A stretch of 64,000 bases of DNA from Roseiarcus sp036488815 (GCA_036488815.1 DASXGX010000044.1:23936-87935); one strand, 5' to 3'; positions 34,157 through 44,668 are shown, numbered from the stretch's first letter. The notes: generated from the sequence alone by a model not told the origin. Translations and numbers: made by a program.

Positions 34157-34276
34157 CCGCGGCTCTCGGATCGGTCGCCGAAACGTTAATATCTGTGCAT
34201 GGCCCAAGGCTTGCCCTGATTGGCTGCGCTTTTCGTGCTAAGCGGCCCGACTCTGTGAGGCTGTCAGAGGGCGTTG

Positions 34277-35752
34277 ATGGGAGCGGGTATCGACATTGGG
34301 ATGACGGGCGCCGGCGCGCCGGTCGAAATCGACCTCGAGGAACTGCTCGCCACGCGTCTGCTCGTCCAGGGCAATTCCGGTTCCGGAAAATCCCATCTCC
34401 TGCGCCGCATCCTCGAGCAGAGCGCGAACCGCGTGCAGCAGATCGTCATCGATCCCGAGGGCGATTTCGTTTCCCTCGGCGAGCGTTACGGCCATGTGGT
34501 GCTGGACGCCGCCGAATGCGAACGCGAACTCGCCGCTATCGCGGCGCGTGTGAGGCGGCATCGCGTCTCCGTTGTGCTCGATCTCGAGGGCCTCGAGGTC
34601 GACGGCCAATTGCGCTGCGCCGCCGTCTTTCTCAATGCGATGTTCGAGGCGGATCGGGACCATTGGTTTCCAGCGCTCGTCGTCGTCGACGAAGCGCAGC
34701 TCTTCGCCCCGGCCGCCGCAGCGGACGCGTCCGAGGACGCCCGCCGGGCGTCTCTGGCGGCGATGACCAACCTGATGTGCCGCGGCAGAAAGCGCGGCCT
34801 CGCCGGGATCATCGCCACGCAGCGTCTCGCCAAACTCGCCAAGAACGTCGCCGCCGAAGCCTCGAACTTCCTGATGGGCCGCACCTTCCTCGATATCGAC
34901 ATGGCGCGGGCGTCCGATCTTCTCGGCATGGAGCGGCGCCAGGCGGAGGCGTTCCGCGACCTCAAGCGCGGCGCGTTCATCGGCCTGGGGCCGGCGGTCT
35001 CGCGGCGTCCCTTGCCGGTGACCATCGGCGCCGTCGAGACCGCCGACCGGGGGACGGCGCCGAAGCTTCTGCCTTTGCCGGAAGCGGTCGCGGCGATCGA
35101 ATTGCAGAGCTTGATCCTCGCCCCGGCGGAGAGCGCGCCTCAGCCTCGCCGGCCGCGTCCGGTGAGCGAGCAGCGCGGGCGCGAGGTGCTGGCCCGCATC
35201 GACCAGAGCCCGCCGCCCGCCTACGTCGCCGCTCCGCCGCCGGAACTGACCGGCGAACAGCGGGAAGCGGCGATCGCCGACATCCTTTCGCAGATGATCG
35301 CCGACCCCGACTGCGCCTATCAGCAGCCCGCTGCGCTCCATCGCGACTTCCTGGTGCGCTGCCGCGTGCGGCGGCTCGGCTCGGCCGTGCCCGATCTGGC
35401 GGCGTTTCGCCATAGCTTAACCGTCGAGCGGGCGCGCCTGGCCTATCCCGACGGGGCGGACGAAGAGGCGTGGGCGCGCGCGGTCGATCTCTCGCGCCGT
35501 CTGCCGCATGAATTCCAGGGGGTGTTTCTGCTCCTCTGCCGGGCCGCCGCAGCGCGCGCCGGGTGCCCGCCGGACGAGGACATCGCCCGATTTTTCGGCA
35601 GCCACTCGCCGGGCCGGGCGCGCCGCGTGCTCGGCCAGTTAGAGCAGATGGAGACGATCGTCATTCGCACCGACTTCCAGCAGCGGCGGATCGTCGTCGT
35701 CCCGGAGCTGGAGATCGAGACGGCGCCCGACCAGGCGGTCGACGCGCCCTGA
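34277..35752 (+). CDS. HerA/DUF87-type P-loop ATPase
   Basis: 491-residue ATPase of the FtsK-HerA superfamily. Walker A is GNSGSGKSH (residues ~32-40), Walker B LVVVDEAQLF (~136-145), followed by the MCRGRKRGLAGIIATQR arginine/sensor region. The C-terminal third carries two helical, winged-helix-like segments (LSQMIADPDCAYQQPA, FFGSHSPGRARRVLGQLEQMET). The ATG follows AGAGGGCG. HerA proteins pump DNA with a nuclease partner (NurA, SIR2 or DUF4297 types); none is adjacent here. Its role is unknown. Confidence 0.85.
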   Translation: MGAGIDIGMTGAGAPVEIDLEELLATRLLVQGNSGSGKSHLLRRILEQSANRVQQIVIDPEGDFVSLGERYGHVVLDAAECERELAAIAARVRRHRVSVVLDLEGLEVDGQLRCAAVFLNAMFEADRDHWFPALVVVDEAQLFAPAAAADASEDARRASLAAMTNLMCRGRKRGLAGIIATQRLAKLAKNVAAEASNFLMGRTFLDIDMARASDLLGMERRQAEAFRDLKRGAFIGLGPAVSRRPLPVTIGAVETADRGTAPKLLPLPEAVAAIELQSLILAPAESAPQPRRPRPVSEQRGREVLARIDQSPPPAYVAAPPPELTGEQREAAIADILSQMIADPDCAYQQPAALHRDFLVRCRVRRLGSAVPDLAAFRHSLTVERARLAYPDGADEEAWARAVDLSRRLPHEFQGVFLLLCRAAAARAGCPPDEDIARFFGSHSPGRARRVLGQLEQMETIVIRTDFQQRRIVVVPELEIETAPDQAVDAP

Positions 35753-35794
35753 ACGGGTTGGTCGACGACCGCCGCGGCTGCAAAACAGGCGGCG

Positions 35795-36142
35795 CTATTC
35801 CTTGTTCGAGAAGGCCGAGAAAGCATCCATGACCCGGCCAGCGTAGGTGACGGCGGCGCCGGCGTTCATCGCCACCGCCACCCCCATGGCGTCAGCGACC
35901 TCCTCGCGCGTGGCGCCGAGCTCGATCACCCGCTTGGTGTGGTTGGCGATGCATCCGTCGCTACGGGTCGTCACCGCGACCGCCAGGGAGATCAGTTCGC
36001 GCGTCTTCTCATCCAAATGCCCGCTCTTCGCGTCGAAGGCGCAGATTTGACGATAGCCGACGATGGTCTCGGGGCTGGCGTCGGCGAGCGCCTTCACGCT
36101 GCCTTTGACCTTGGGGAGGAAATCGTTCCAGTCGATGAGCAT
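35795..36142 (-). CDS. Carboxymuconolactone decarboxylase / AhpD-like protein
   Basis: 115-residue all-helical protein of the CMD/AhpD family. The active-site region reads SDGCIANHTKRVIELGAT, with the redox CxxC of AhpD replaced by Cys-x3-His, a pattern common in the small CMD-like group. Such proteins act in peroxide or electrophile defence; true muconolactone decarboxylation is unlikely without pathway neighbours. It is convergent with the HerA-like gene and divergent from the DUF2161 gene. Confidence 0.85.
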   Translation of the reverse strand: MLIDWNDFLPKVKGSVKALADASPETIVGYRQICAFDAKSGHLDEKTRELISLAVAVTTRSDGCIANHTKRVIELGATREEVADAMGVAVAMNAGAAVTYAGRVMDAFSAFSNKE

Positions 36143-36374
36143 CCGCGCAATCCTTCGCGAGGTGGATCAAGACCGCGTTGATCGCACTTAAATCAGCGGT
36201 AGTCCAATCGGCGCTCGGCATTGTAATTTTCCCAGATGCACCGAACAGCACAGCGCCGAAGGTCGCTTTTGCGAATCGCGCCTCCAGGTTAACGTTCTGC
36301 GCCTTCAACATCTTTCATCGCATCCGGACGGTCGCGACCTTCGGCCTTGCAATCAAGCGTCAAGAGAAACATTC

Positions 36375-37025
36375 CTGGAAACCGCGCTCTATCTCCCGGT
36401 CAAGCGGCATCTCGAAAGCCTTGGCTATCGCGTCAAAGGGGAGATCTGCGGCTGCGACCTCGTCGGCCTCAGCGAAGGCGATCCGCCGGTGGTGGTGATC
36501 GGCGAACTGAAGCTGACTTTCACCTTCGATCTCGTCTTGCAGGGCGTCGACCGTGCGCGCGCCGGCGACGAGGTGTGGTTGGCGGCGCAACTGTCCCGCC
36601 GGGGCAAAGGGCGGGAGAGCGACCCACGCTTTCGCAATCTCTGCCGGCGGCTCGGCTTCGGGCTGATGGGCGTCGATGCAAACGGAGGCGTGCATGTCCT
36701 GCTGAGCCCCGAGGCGCTCCCGCCGCGTCGCGACGCCAAGCGAAGGTCGCGCTTGGTCGCAGAGCATCAGCGCCGGCAGGGCGATCCCAGCGAGGGCGGC
36801 GGCTCGCGGCGTCCCATCATGACCGCCTACAGGCAGCAGGCGCTGGTCTGCGCCGCCGCCCTCGCCGCTGGCCCAAGCCGGCCGCGCGATCTGAAGGCCC
36901 AGGCGCCTGACGCCGGCAAGATTCTCCTCGACAATGTGTACGGCTGGTTCGACCGGACAACCCGCGGCGTCTATGCTCTGACCGAGGCCGGACATGAAGC
37001 GTTGAAACGCTGGCCGCATGGCTAG
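36375..37025 (+). CDS. DUF2161 protein: PD-(D/E)XK-like fold plus winged helix; apparent CTG start
   Basis: About 216 residues. The N-terminal part matches DUF2161: ETALYLPVKRHLESLGYRVKG, ICGCDLVGL, then VVVIGELKLTF, which gives the D...ExK arrangement (Asp in CDLV, Glu and Lys in ELK) of a nuclease-like fold. The C-terminal ~70 residues (TAYRQQALVCAAALA ... GWFDRTTRGVYALTEAGHEAL) look like a winged helix. Homology begins exactly at CTG (36375), where relatives have ATG; no ATG, GTG or TTG occurs in frame from there back through the intergenic region to about 36290. Either a rare CTG start is used or the start was lost. The first GTG (36489) would remove the catalytic Asp region. Confidence 0.75.
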   Translation: METALYLPVKRHLESLGYRVKGEICGCDLVGLSEGDPPVVVIGELKLTFTFDLVLQGVDRARAGDEVWLAAQLSRRGKGRESDPRFRNLCRRLGFGLMGVDANGGVHVLLSPEALPPRRDAKRRSRLVAEHQRRQGDPSEGGGSRRPIMTAYRQQALVCAAALAAGPSRPRDLKAQAPDAGKILLDNVYGWFDRTTRGVYALTEAGHEALKRWPHG

Positions 37026-37035
37026 GGAGGATGGG

Positions 37036-37515
37036 ATGCACCGCAGAACTGTCATAGCCGGCGCGGCGTCGCTCGCCGCCGCTCCGCTCGTTCCGAGCGT
37101 GAAAGCCGCCGGCGCCTCGATCGCGGAACGGTTCGCTCAGACGCTCACGGCGCATGATCTCGACGCCTTCGGCGCTTTGTTCGCCGACGACTACGTCAAT
37201 CATCAGTCGAGCGCCGCCGCGCCGCCGGCCGCCGGCATCGCGCCCAGGGCGGCGACGCTGGCGTTTTTCGCCGCGCGGCTGAAGGGATTGCCCGACCTGA
37301 AGGTTTCGATCGAGGCGACGGTCGCCGAAGCGGACCGGGTCGCGGCGAGCTTTGTCTACGAGGGGACGCACCAGGGCGTCTATTTCGGCATCGCGCCGAC
37401 CGGCAAGCGGTTGCGCTTTACGTCTTGCGACATCTTCCGAACAGCCGGCGAACGCATTGTCGAACATTGGGGCATGGGCGATATCGCCGGCGTTCTGGCG
37501 CAGTTGAAAGCGTGA
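37036..37515 (+). CDS. Exported SnoaL-like / ester cyclase domain protein
   Basis: 159-residue protein with a twin-arginine-like or Sec signal peptide (HRRTVIAGAASLAAAP). The mature part is a SnoaL-like alpha+beta barrel: HDLDAFGALFADDYVNHQS, FFAARLKGLPDLKVSIE and GMGDIAGVLAQL. This fold serves polyketide cyclases and many small-molecule enzymes; the substrate is unknown. AGGGAGG sits just before the ATG at 37036, which overlaps no conserved part, so this start was preferred to the ATG at 37018. It follows the DUF2161 gene by 10 bases. Confidence 0.8.
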   Translation: MHRRTVIAGAASLAAAPLVPSVKAAGASIAERFAQTLTAHDLDAFGALFADDYVNHQSSAAAPPAAGIAPRAATLAFFAARLKGLPDLKVSIEATVAEADRVAASFVYEGTHQGVYFGIAPTGKRLRFTSCDIFRTAGERIVEHWGMGDIAGVLAQLKA

Positions 37516-37680
37516 GGGCAGGAGGCGCTGGCGCGTCCGCCCGAGGGCGCCGCGAGCGCGCGAAAAAATTCATTTCGTCAACGCCTTGAGCGGGTCTCCT
37601 CTGTTTAGCGTTCGGAAAGAGTTAGACGCTTAGCGTTGCGCGCAGAGGCGTGTCGCCTTCATTTTGATAGGACATTTTTT

Positions 37681-37944
37681 ATGACCATTTCTGCGGTCAG
37701 CTCCGCCATTCCCCCGGTGACCTCCAGCGCCTCCGCCACCAGTTCCTCCGCCTCCGCGACGGGCGCATCCGGCTCCGCGGCCGGTTCGTCCTCGGCCTCG
37801 TCCAGCTCATCCGCCTCCGGCAACAGCAAGGCCCAGGACGCGCACGACCACGGCGGCCCCAGGGGCGGAGCGCAGGGTTCGCCGACTGCGACGAGCTCGA
37901 GCAGCGTCCAGTCCGGACTGTCGTCGCTCACGCTGGGCGGCTGA
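37681..37944 (+). CDS. Small Ser/Ala-rich low-complexity protein
   Basis: 87-residue protein, roughly half Ser and Ala, with blocks such as SSASATSSSASATG and a central AQDAHDHGGPRGG segment. The N-terminus MTISAVSSAIPPV is only mildly hydrophobic and is not a clear signal peptide. AGGA precedes the ATG at a slightly long spacing, and the frame is the only one without stops. No family was recognised. It lies alone between the SnoaL gene and the REP-like repeat. It may be a disordered surface or regulatory peptide; expression is not assured. Confidence 0.5.
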   Translation: MTISAVSSAIPPVTSSASATSSSASATGASGSAAGSSSASSSSSASGNSKAQDAHDHGGPRGGAQGSPTATSSSSVQSGLSSLTLGG

Positions 37945-38058
37945 CCCGTCTTTCCTCGACGCCGAGCGCCTCGTCTGTTTTGGCGGTTAGAGGGCCAAGC
38001 GGCAGGCGCCATCGCCCTCTCGTTAGGCCATTTGCAGATGGGTTGACGCACACCGTCT

Positions 38059-38165
38059 TGGCCGGGCTTGTCCCGGCCATCCACGCGGCGCCGTCGCGAA
38101 GACTCTCTGACGTTAGAATCGTCGGCCTAGCGTGGGCGCCCGGCACAAGGCGGGGCATGACGAAA
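38059..38165. repeat. REP-like intergenic repeat
   Basis: TGGCCGGG (38059-38066), loop CTTGT, and CCCGGCCA (38072-38079) form a perfect 8-bp hairpin. About 60 bases on, CGCCCGG...CAAGGCGGGGCATGACG (38137-38163) looks like a diverged second half. The GGCCGGGCTTGTCCCGGCCAT core is a well-known interspersed repeat in Bradyrhizobium-like genomes. The 270 bases 37945-38214 hold nothing else. Confidence 0.6.
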
Positions 38166-38214
38166 AGAGCTGCTCGGCGCATCGACCAGAATGCAGGGAC
38201 AGCCACAGGGCGGC

Positions 38215-39087
38215 TCAGGGCGCGGCGCGCTCGAGGCGCTTGGCCTCGTTCCACAATGCCTCCATATCGTCGAGGCTCGCGGCTTCCGGCGCTCGTCCCT
38301 GTTCGGCCAAGCGCCTTTCGATATGCCCGAAGCGGCGCTGAAACTTGGCGTTGGCGCCGCGTAACGCGCTCTCCGGATCGATTTCGAGATGCCGGGCCAG
38401 ATTGGCGACGGCGAACAACAGATCGCCGACTTCGCTCGCAGCCTTGTCCCGGTCGTCCGCGTCAAGTTCAGCTTCGATCTCGTCGATCTCCTCGCGCAAT
38501 TTGGCGAGAACGGCGCGCGGATTGTTCCAATCGAACCCGACCTTGCCAGCCTTTTCCTGAAGCTTGAGCGCGCGAGTGAGCGCGGGCAGGGCGGTCGGCA
38601 CGCCGGCAAGGGCGCCGGCGGGGTCGTCGACCGCGGTCCCAAGCGCCGCACGCTCCGTGGCGCGCAGGCGCCTCTCCTCGGCCTTGATCTCGCCCCAGAG
38701 CGCCTTCACCTGCTCCGGCGAGAGGGTGTTCGCGGCGCCGAACACATGCGGATGGCGGCGGATCAGTTTGGCGGTGATCGCCTCGACGACGCCGCCGAAA
38801 TCGAAGCGGCCGGTTTCCTCCGCCATGCGAGCATGGAACACGACCTGAAGCAAAAGGTCCCCGAGTTCGTCGCGCAGATCGGCGAAATCGCCGCGCTCGA
38901 CTGCGTCGGCGACCTCATAGGCTTCTTCGATCGTGTAGGGGACGATGGTCTCGAACGACTGTTCGAGGTCCCAGGGGCAGCCGCTTCCAGGCGTACGAAG
39001 CGCGGCCATGATGTCGAGAAGGCGCTGAATGTCGCGCGAAGCTTGCATCGGCTGGTTCCCGGCCGGGAGGGGCGCCCGCTCACTCAT
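38215..39087 (-). CDS. mazG: Nucleoside triphosphate pyrophosphohydrolase MazG
   Basis: 290-residue tandem MazG protein that hydrolyses NTPs/dNTPs to NMP and PPi, cleaning aberrant nucleotides and lowering ppGpp stress signals. Domain 1 has CPWDLEQSFETI, the EEAYEVADA metal helix and DELGDLLLQVVFH. Domain 2 repeats the layout with EEIDEIEAELD and SEVGDLLFAVANLARH. The region RRHPHVFG and WGEIKAEER is typical. The ATG at 39087 was used; an internal ATG (MQASRD) 13 codons in is the alternative. Confidence 0.94.
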   Translation of the reverse strand: MSERAPLPAGNQPMQASRDIQRLLDIMAALRTPGSGCPWDLEQSFETIVPYTIEEAYEVADAVERGDFADLRDELGDLLLQVVFHARMAEETGRFDFGGVVEAITAKLIRRHPHVFGAANTLSPEQVKALWGEIKAEERRLRATERAALGTAVDDPAGALAGVPTALPALTRALKLQEKAGKVGFDWNNPRAVLAKLREEIDEIEAELDADDRDKAASEVGDLLFAVANLARHLEIDPESALRGANAKFQRRFGHIERRLAEQGRAPEAASLDDMEALWNEAKRLERAAP

Positions 39088-39147
39088 GGACGAGCAAAAG
39101 CCGGCCGCGTCGAAGACGACGGGCCGGCGTGTCTCAGCGAGGAGACC

Positions 39148-39819
39148 TCAGAGCGAGATCGAAATGGCTTCGCGGCCCTTCGGCGTGTCCACCACGCGCA
39201 TGTTCACATGCTGGCCTTCGGCCAGATGAGAAATGCCCGCCGGGCCGAGCACCGAAATGTGGACGAACACGTCCTTGCCGCCGTCGTCGCTCGCCACGAA
39301 GCCGAAGCCCTTGGCGTCGTCGAACCATTTGACCTTGCCGCCCACCGGCACTGCGGTCGACGGATCGGGCGCGGCGCGACGAGGAGGACGCGGCGCATCG
39401 CCAAACGAGCGCTGCGGCCGCTGCTCGACGATTCCCGTCGCATCCACTTCGACGACCCGCGTCACCTGCGCGCCCTTGGCGCCGGCGCCGACGAGGACCT
39501 TCAGCTTGGCGCCCGTGGGGACATTCTCGTGTCCCGAGGCGTGCAGGGCGTTCGCATGCAGGAACGCGTCGCCCTGGCCGTTGGCCAATTCGACGAACCC
39601 GTAGCCCTTGTCCGCTTTGAACCACTTGACGACCGCGTCCACCGTGGGTCCCGCAACCACGGGGGAAGGACCGCCGACGCTCATCGACGGGCCGCCGAAG
39701 CCGCCGTCGGGGGCGCCCCCGAAACCCCGCGAGGAACGGGGCTTCGGCTCGTAAGGCATCGGCCCGTCGTCGTCGAATCCGCGCTTGCGAGGCGCCCGAA
39801 AATCCTTACCCTTGCTCAT
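39148..39819 (-). CDS. Two-domain cold-shock protein
   Basis: 223-residue RNA/ssDNA-binding protein with two cold-shock domains. CSD1 (~60-125) has VKWFKADKGYGFVEL and DAFLHANAL; CSD2 (~158-223) has VKWFDDAKGFGFVAS and DVFVHISVLG. Both keep the RNP1 (KGYGFV / KGFGFV) and RNP2 (FLHA / FVHI) residues. A Gly/Pro-rich basic N-terminus (1-58) is disordered. Such duplicated forms are characteristic of Alphaproteobacteria. GGAGAG precedes the ATG, and a strong hairpin lies in the leader (39855-39878). A second two-domain paralog is at 52295. Confidence 0.93.
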   Translation of the reverse strand: MSKGKDFRAPRKRGFDDDGPMPYEPKPRSSRGFGGAPDGGFGGPSMSVGGPSPVVAGPTVDAVVKWFKADKGYGFVELANGQGDAFLHANALHASGHENVPTGAKLKVLVGAGAKGAQVTRVVEVDATGIVEQRPQRSFGDAPRPPRRAAPDPSTAVPVGGKVKWFDDAKGFGFVASDDGGKDVFVHISVLGPAGISHLAEGQHVNMRVVDTPKGREAISISL

Positions 39820-39854
39820 GTGAAACCAGCTCTCCGCCCAATAGACCCTTGATT

Positions 39855-39878
39855 CCGTTTCTGCCTAGCCAGAAACGG
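39855..39878 (-). promoter_or_regulatory. Hairpin in the 5' leader of the cold-shock gene
   Basis: CCGTTTCTG (39855-39863) and CAGAAACGG (39870-39878) are perfect 9-bp complements around a six-base loop. In the transcript of the cold-shock gene the hairpin ends 35 bases before the start codon. Cold-shock mRNAs often have structured leaders that control translation at low temperature. There is no U run, so it is not an obvious terminator. Confidence 0.5.
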
Positions 39879-40315
39879 CCCCGCATCGCCGACCGTCGGC
39901 GAGGTTCCGTGACGCATCCGCGTCGAAATTTTGTGGAGATCGAGGAAGGGCGTCGGCCCATGCGCTCGTGACAGCCTGCTCAAAGGCTGCATCCCTCTCC
40001 GAAGCGCCGCAATCGGCCCGCAGCGTCTGTGGCGCCAGCAGGCGGAGAACCCTCCCTCCGACGTGCCGTCGGCAAACCGAAAATACGAATCGACAGCATC
40101 ACCCAAGCCTGCTCGGCCGCATCGCCCTGCGTTCAAATAGACCGCGCGAAACTATCTTACCCGATCTTTTACAGTTTCGCCAGATCAATTGAGGGGCGTT
40201 TGCGCGGTTTTGTTCGCCTCGACGCCAGAACTCGGCAGCCAAGCTCTGGTTCCCAGGAAATCGACAGCAACGGAGGAATTTGTTGGCGCCCTTCGGCGCG
40301 CTCCAGCCCAATAGG
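39879..40315. other. 437-bp region without a recognised gene
   Basis: Short open frames on both strands have no recognisable features. The region is likely to contain the promoter of the cold-shock gene. GC is lower in 40140-40200 (TTTTACAGTTTCGCC area), which may mark that promoter; no convincing -35/-10 pair was fixed. Confidence 0.45.
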
Positions 40316-40591
40316 TCAGTGAGGCTGCGTCTCGCAGGGGGAAAGAACGACGGTTTGACCTTTGAGCGAGCCGGTCGTGGCATAATCAATCGCGTTGAAT
40401 ACCGGAGCGCTTTTACCAGACGCGGAGCTTTGCGATTTCGCGTCGGCTTGGGCGACGGCCTGGGTCGCGCCGGCCGCGTAACGCTCGGCCGTCTGGCCGA
40501 TGAGGACGCAGGCGACCGCCATCGCAATCGCCGCGACGGCGGTGAACTCGATCTGCTTGACCCAGCCGCGCTCGTTGAAACGCCAATTCAT
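40316..40591 (-). CDS. Small single-span membrane protein
   Basis: 91-residue protein. A basic N-terminus (MNWRFNERGWVKQ) precedes one membrane span (~residues 15-33, FTAVAAIAMAVACVLIG), then a Gln/Ala/Ser-rich tail with a single late Cys. GAGG lies five bases before the ATG, which supports translation. No family was recognised. It is the first gene after the parE stop region on the same strand, but 99 bases of spacing suggest an independent unit. Confidence 0.55.
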   Translation of the reverse strand: MNWRFNERGWVKQIEFTAVAAIAMAVACVLIGQTAERYAAGATQAVAQADAKSQSSASGKSAPVFNAIDYATTGSLKGQTVVLSPCETQPH

Positions 40592-40690
40592 CGCATCCTC
40601 GCACTGGCGGGGATCCCGATGCGAGCCGCCGGGATCTCGCCCGACGGCAGGGTATCGCGTTCACGGTAAAAGAATCCTTGCCGGGCTGGA

Positions 40691-42727
<2,037 letters not shown>

Positions 42728-42845
42728 TCCGATTTCTAACTTGTGATTCGGGTCAAGACACCCCTAGCACAAAGAATGCGCGAACGAAAAGGGAACATTG
42801 ACTCTGTCCCCGCCGCAATCAGGCTTTGAGCGGCTGGGCGCGGGA

Positions 42846-43289
42846 TCAGGCTTGGGCGAGAGCGCTCGCCGGCCCGCGTCCGGCGAGCGCGTTGAGCCGC
42901 CGTTGAAGACCGCGCGCGATCCGCAGGAGGTGGGCGAGCGGACGCGGCGGAGCGCGCCGGCAAAACGCAACTTTGCGAATCAGGCCCTCGACCTCCCAGG
43001 TCGCGACCGAGCCGCGCGGAAAATGGACCGTGTCGCCCGGCCCGTAGCGCCGAGTGGGCAGGCCTCGCCCACTGATGACGACCGAGCCCTCGAGGAAATG
43101 GACGGTCTCCTCGATGTCGTAGCGCCAAGTGAATCGCCCGGACGTGCATTCCCACAAAACGGTCCAGGCGCCGCGGTCGGCGCTCGAAGAGACGACCGCG
43201 CAGCGCGCCTGGGGATCGCCGGATAGGATCCAGGAGGGATCGATCGGCGCGGGAGCGAGGGCGACGTCGGCTCCGAGTCGAGACATCAT
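42846..43289 (-). CDS. Cupin domain protein (DUF861 / ureidoglycine aminohydrolase-like)
   Basis: 147-residue cupin. The beta-barrel pattern is GRFTWRYDIEETVHFLEGSVVISG, then RYGPGDTVHFPRGSVATWEV, as in the DUF861 group where sugar or amino-acid derivatives bind. The usual metal-binding His/Glu set is only partly present. The C-terminal helix (HLLRIARGLQRRLN) is an addition. Two tandem ATGs at 43289/43286 are possible starts; the ribosome-binding site is weak. Its substrate is unknown, and it is not linked to parE function. Confidence 0.78.
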   Translation of the reverse strand: MMSRLGADVALAPAPIDPSWILSGDPQARCAVVSSSADRGAWTVLWECTSGRFTWRYDIEETVHFLEGSVVISGRGLPTRRYGPGDTVHFPRGSVATWEVEGLIRKVAFCRRAPPRPLAHLLRIARGLQRRLNALAGRGPASALAQA

Positions 43290-43417
43290 GGGCAAAGCTC
43301 GCAAGTTAAGGAAAAATTTACGGGCCGATCCTGAGCAGCGTCCGTTAAGAGGTCGTTAACTCGCTCGGCGAAACCCCGTTAATGCGCGCCATTCCCTGGG
43401 TCGATCGCGCGAAAGGG

Positions 43418-44668
43418 TTAAGCCGCGCGCCGCGCCATCGCGCCTTCATAGACGGCGAGTAGACCCTCGACGTGCCTGGCGAGGCTGGGAGGATTAGCCC
43501 AGAAGGCGCGATAGGCGCCCGCGGAGAGGGACGCGACCAGCGCGTCGTCCTGCAGACGGCGAAGGGCGCCGGCGAGCGCGTCGGGGTCGCCAGTCTTGAA
43601 CCACAGGCCGGCAACGCCGTCTTCGATCTCCTCGCGCCCAGCACAGCCGTCGGAGACGACGACAGGCGTCCCCATCGCCTTGGCCTCCATCACGGTCAGC
43701 GGTTGGCCCTCATACCAGAGCGAGGGGAAGACCAGCGCGCGGGCGGCGCGCATATGCGCCAGAACCTCGGCCTTCGACTTCCAGCCGAGGATGCGCGCTT
43801 GCGGGTACGCCGCGGCGAGTTCGGCGGCGAGCGGCCCGTCGCCGACGAAGACCGGCGCGACGCCGACGCGCCGGCAAGCTTCAGCGAACAGGAGCGGGCC
43901 CTTCTCGCGCGCGATGCGGCCGACGAACACGAAGTCGCCGCGCGCCGGATAGTCCTTCGGACCAAGGTCGGTCGCGTCGACCGGATTGGAGATCTCATGT
44001 AGACGCGCCCGTGCAGGCAGGCGGCCGGCGACCACGTCGCGCTGGAACTTGGAGATGAGAACGTAGTCGGAGAAGGCGGCGGGCAGATCGGCCGCCTGCC
44101 GCATCGCGACGTGGCGCGCGCAGCGCCACAGCTTTTGCCCATAGCTGCGGCTGTCGCAATTGCGCGATAGGCAGGCGAGCGACATCGGCTCGCGCACGCA
44201 TTGCCGGCCGGCGGGATAGTCGAAGAAGCCCCCGTTCGGGCAGAAGAGAAAATATTCGTGCAGCGTATAGACCGCCGGCAGACCCGAGCGGACGATCGAC
44301 GGGGCGATTGCTGGGGAAAGCGCCTTCGCCCAGCCGTGGACGTGAACGATGGCGTTGTCGCGCGGCAGGCCCTTCAGCAAGTCTCTCAGCGCCCGTGCGG
44401 CGCGAAGATTCCAGAGACCCTGGACTGCAGCGCGGGCGCGCGACGGGTCGCTGAGAATGTCGGATTGGTTGAGGCAGACGACCTCGACGCCCGACGCTTC
44501 GAGTGACGGATCGATCGGACCCGCTGCGGCGAAGACGATCGGCCGATGCCCGGCCGCCTTGAGGCCGCGCGCGCTGTCGAAGGCGACCATCGCTTGGCCG
44601 CCGGTGACGGACGCGTGGTCGAGGACGATGACGACCGTAAGCGGAGCGGCGGGGGGCAAAGGAGGCAC
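43418..44668 (-). CDS. Glycosyltransferase family 4 protein
   Basis: 416-residue GT-B fold enzyme. The acceptor half begins TVVIVLDHASVTGGQAMVAFDSARGL with the glycine loop, and has TLHEYFLFCPNGGFFDYP. The donor half has FVFVGRIAREKGPLLFAEA, FPSLWYEGQPLTVMEA (the E-x7-E-like donor site) and GTPVVVSDGCAGREEIEDG. Such GT4 enzymes build surface polysaccharide or glycolipid; a Cys-rich CLSRNCDSRSYGQKLWRC insert is typical of some capsule/EPS members. GTG start with weak ribosome-binding site. It stands alone without other polysaccharide genes. Confidence 0.9.
   Translation of the reverse strand: MPPLPPAAPLTVVIVLDHASVTGGQAMVAFDSARGLKAAGHRPIVFAAAGPIDPSLEASGVEVVCLNQSDILSDPSRARAAVQGLWNLRAARALRDLLKGLPRDNAIVHVHGWAKALSPAIAPSIVRSGLPAVYTLHEYFLFCPNGGFFDYPAGRQCVREPMSLACLSRNCDSRSYGQKLWRCARHVAMRQAADLPAAFSDYVLISKFQRDVVAGRLPARARLHEISNPVDATDLGPKDYPARGDFVFVGRIAREKGPLLFAEACRRVGVAPVFVGDGPLAAELAAAYPQARILGWKSKAEVLAHMRAARALVFPSLWYEGQPLTVMEAKAMGTPVVVSDGCAGREEIEDGVAGLWFKTGDPDALAGALRRLQDDALVASLSAGAYRAFWANPPSLARHVEGLLAVYEGAMARRAA

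Noticed and set aside
34277..35752. HerA-like ATPase as a defence-system component
   Set aside because: No nuclease or SIR2 partner is adjacent; solitary forms are common in Alphaproteobacteria.
36143..36311. Minus-strand frame with NLEARFAKATFGAVLFGAS resembling pentapeptide repeats
   Set aside because: Too short, no ribosome-binding site, and it runs into the AhpD-like gene in another frame; chance or an unrecognisable relic.
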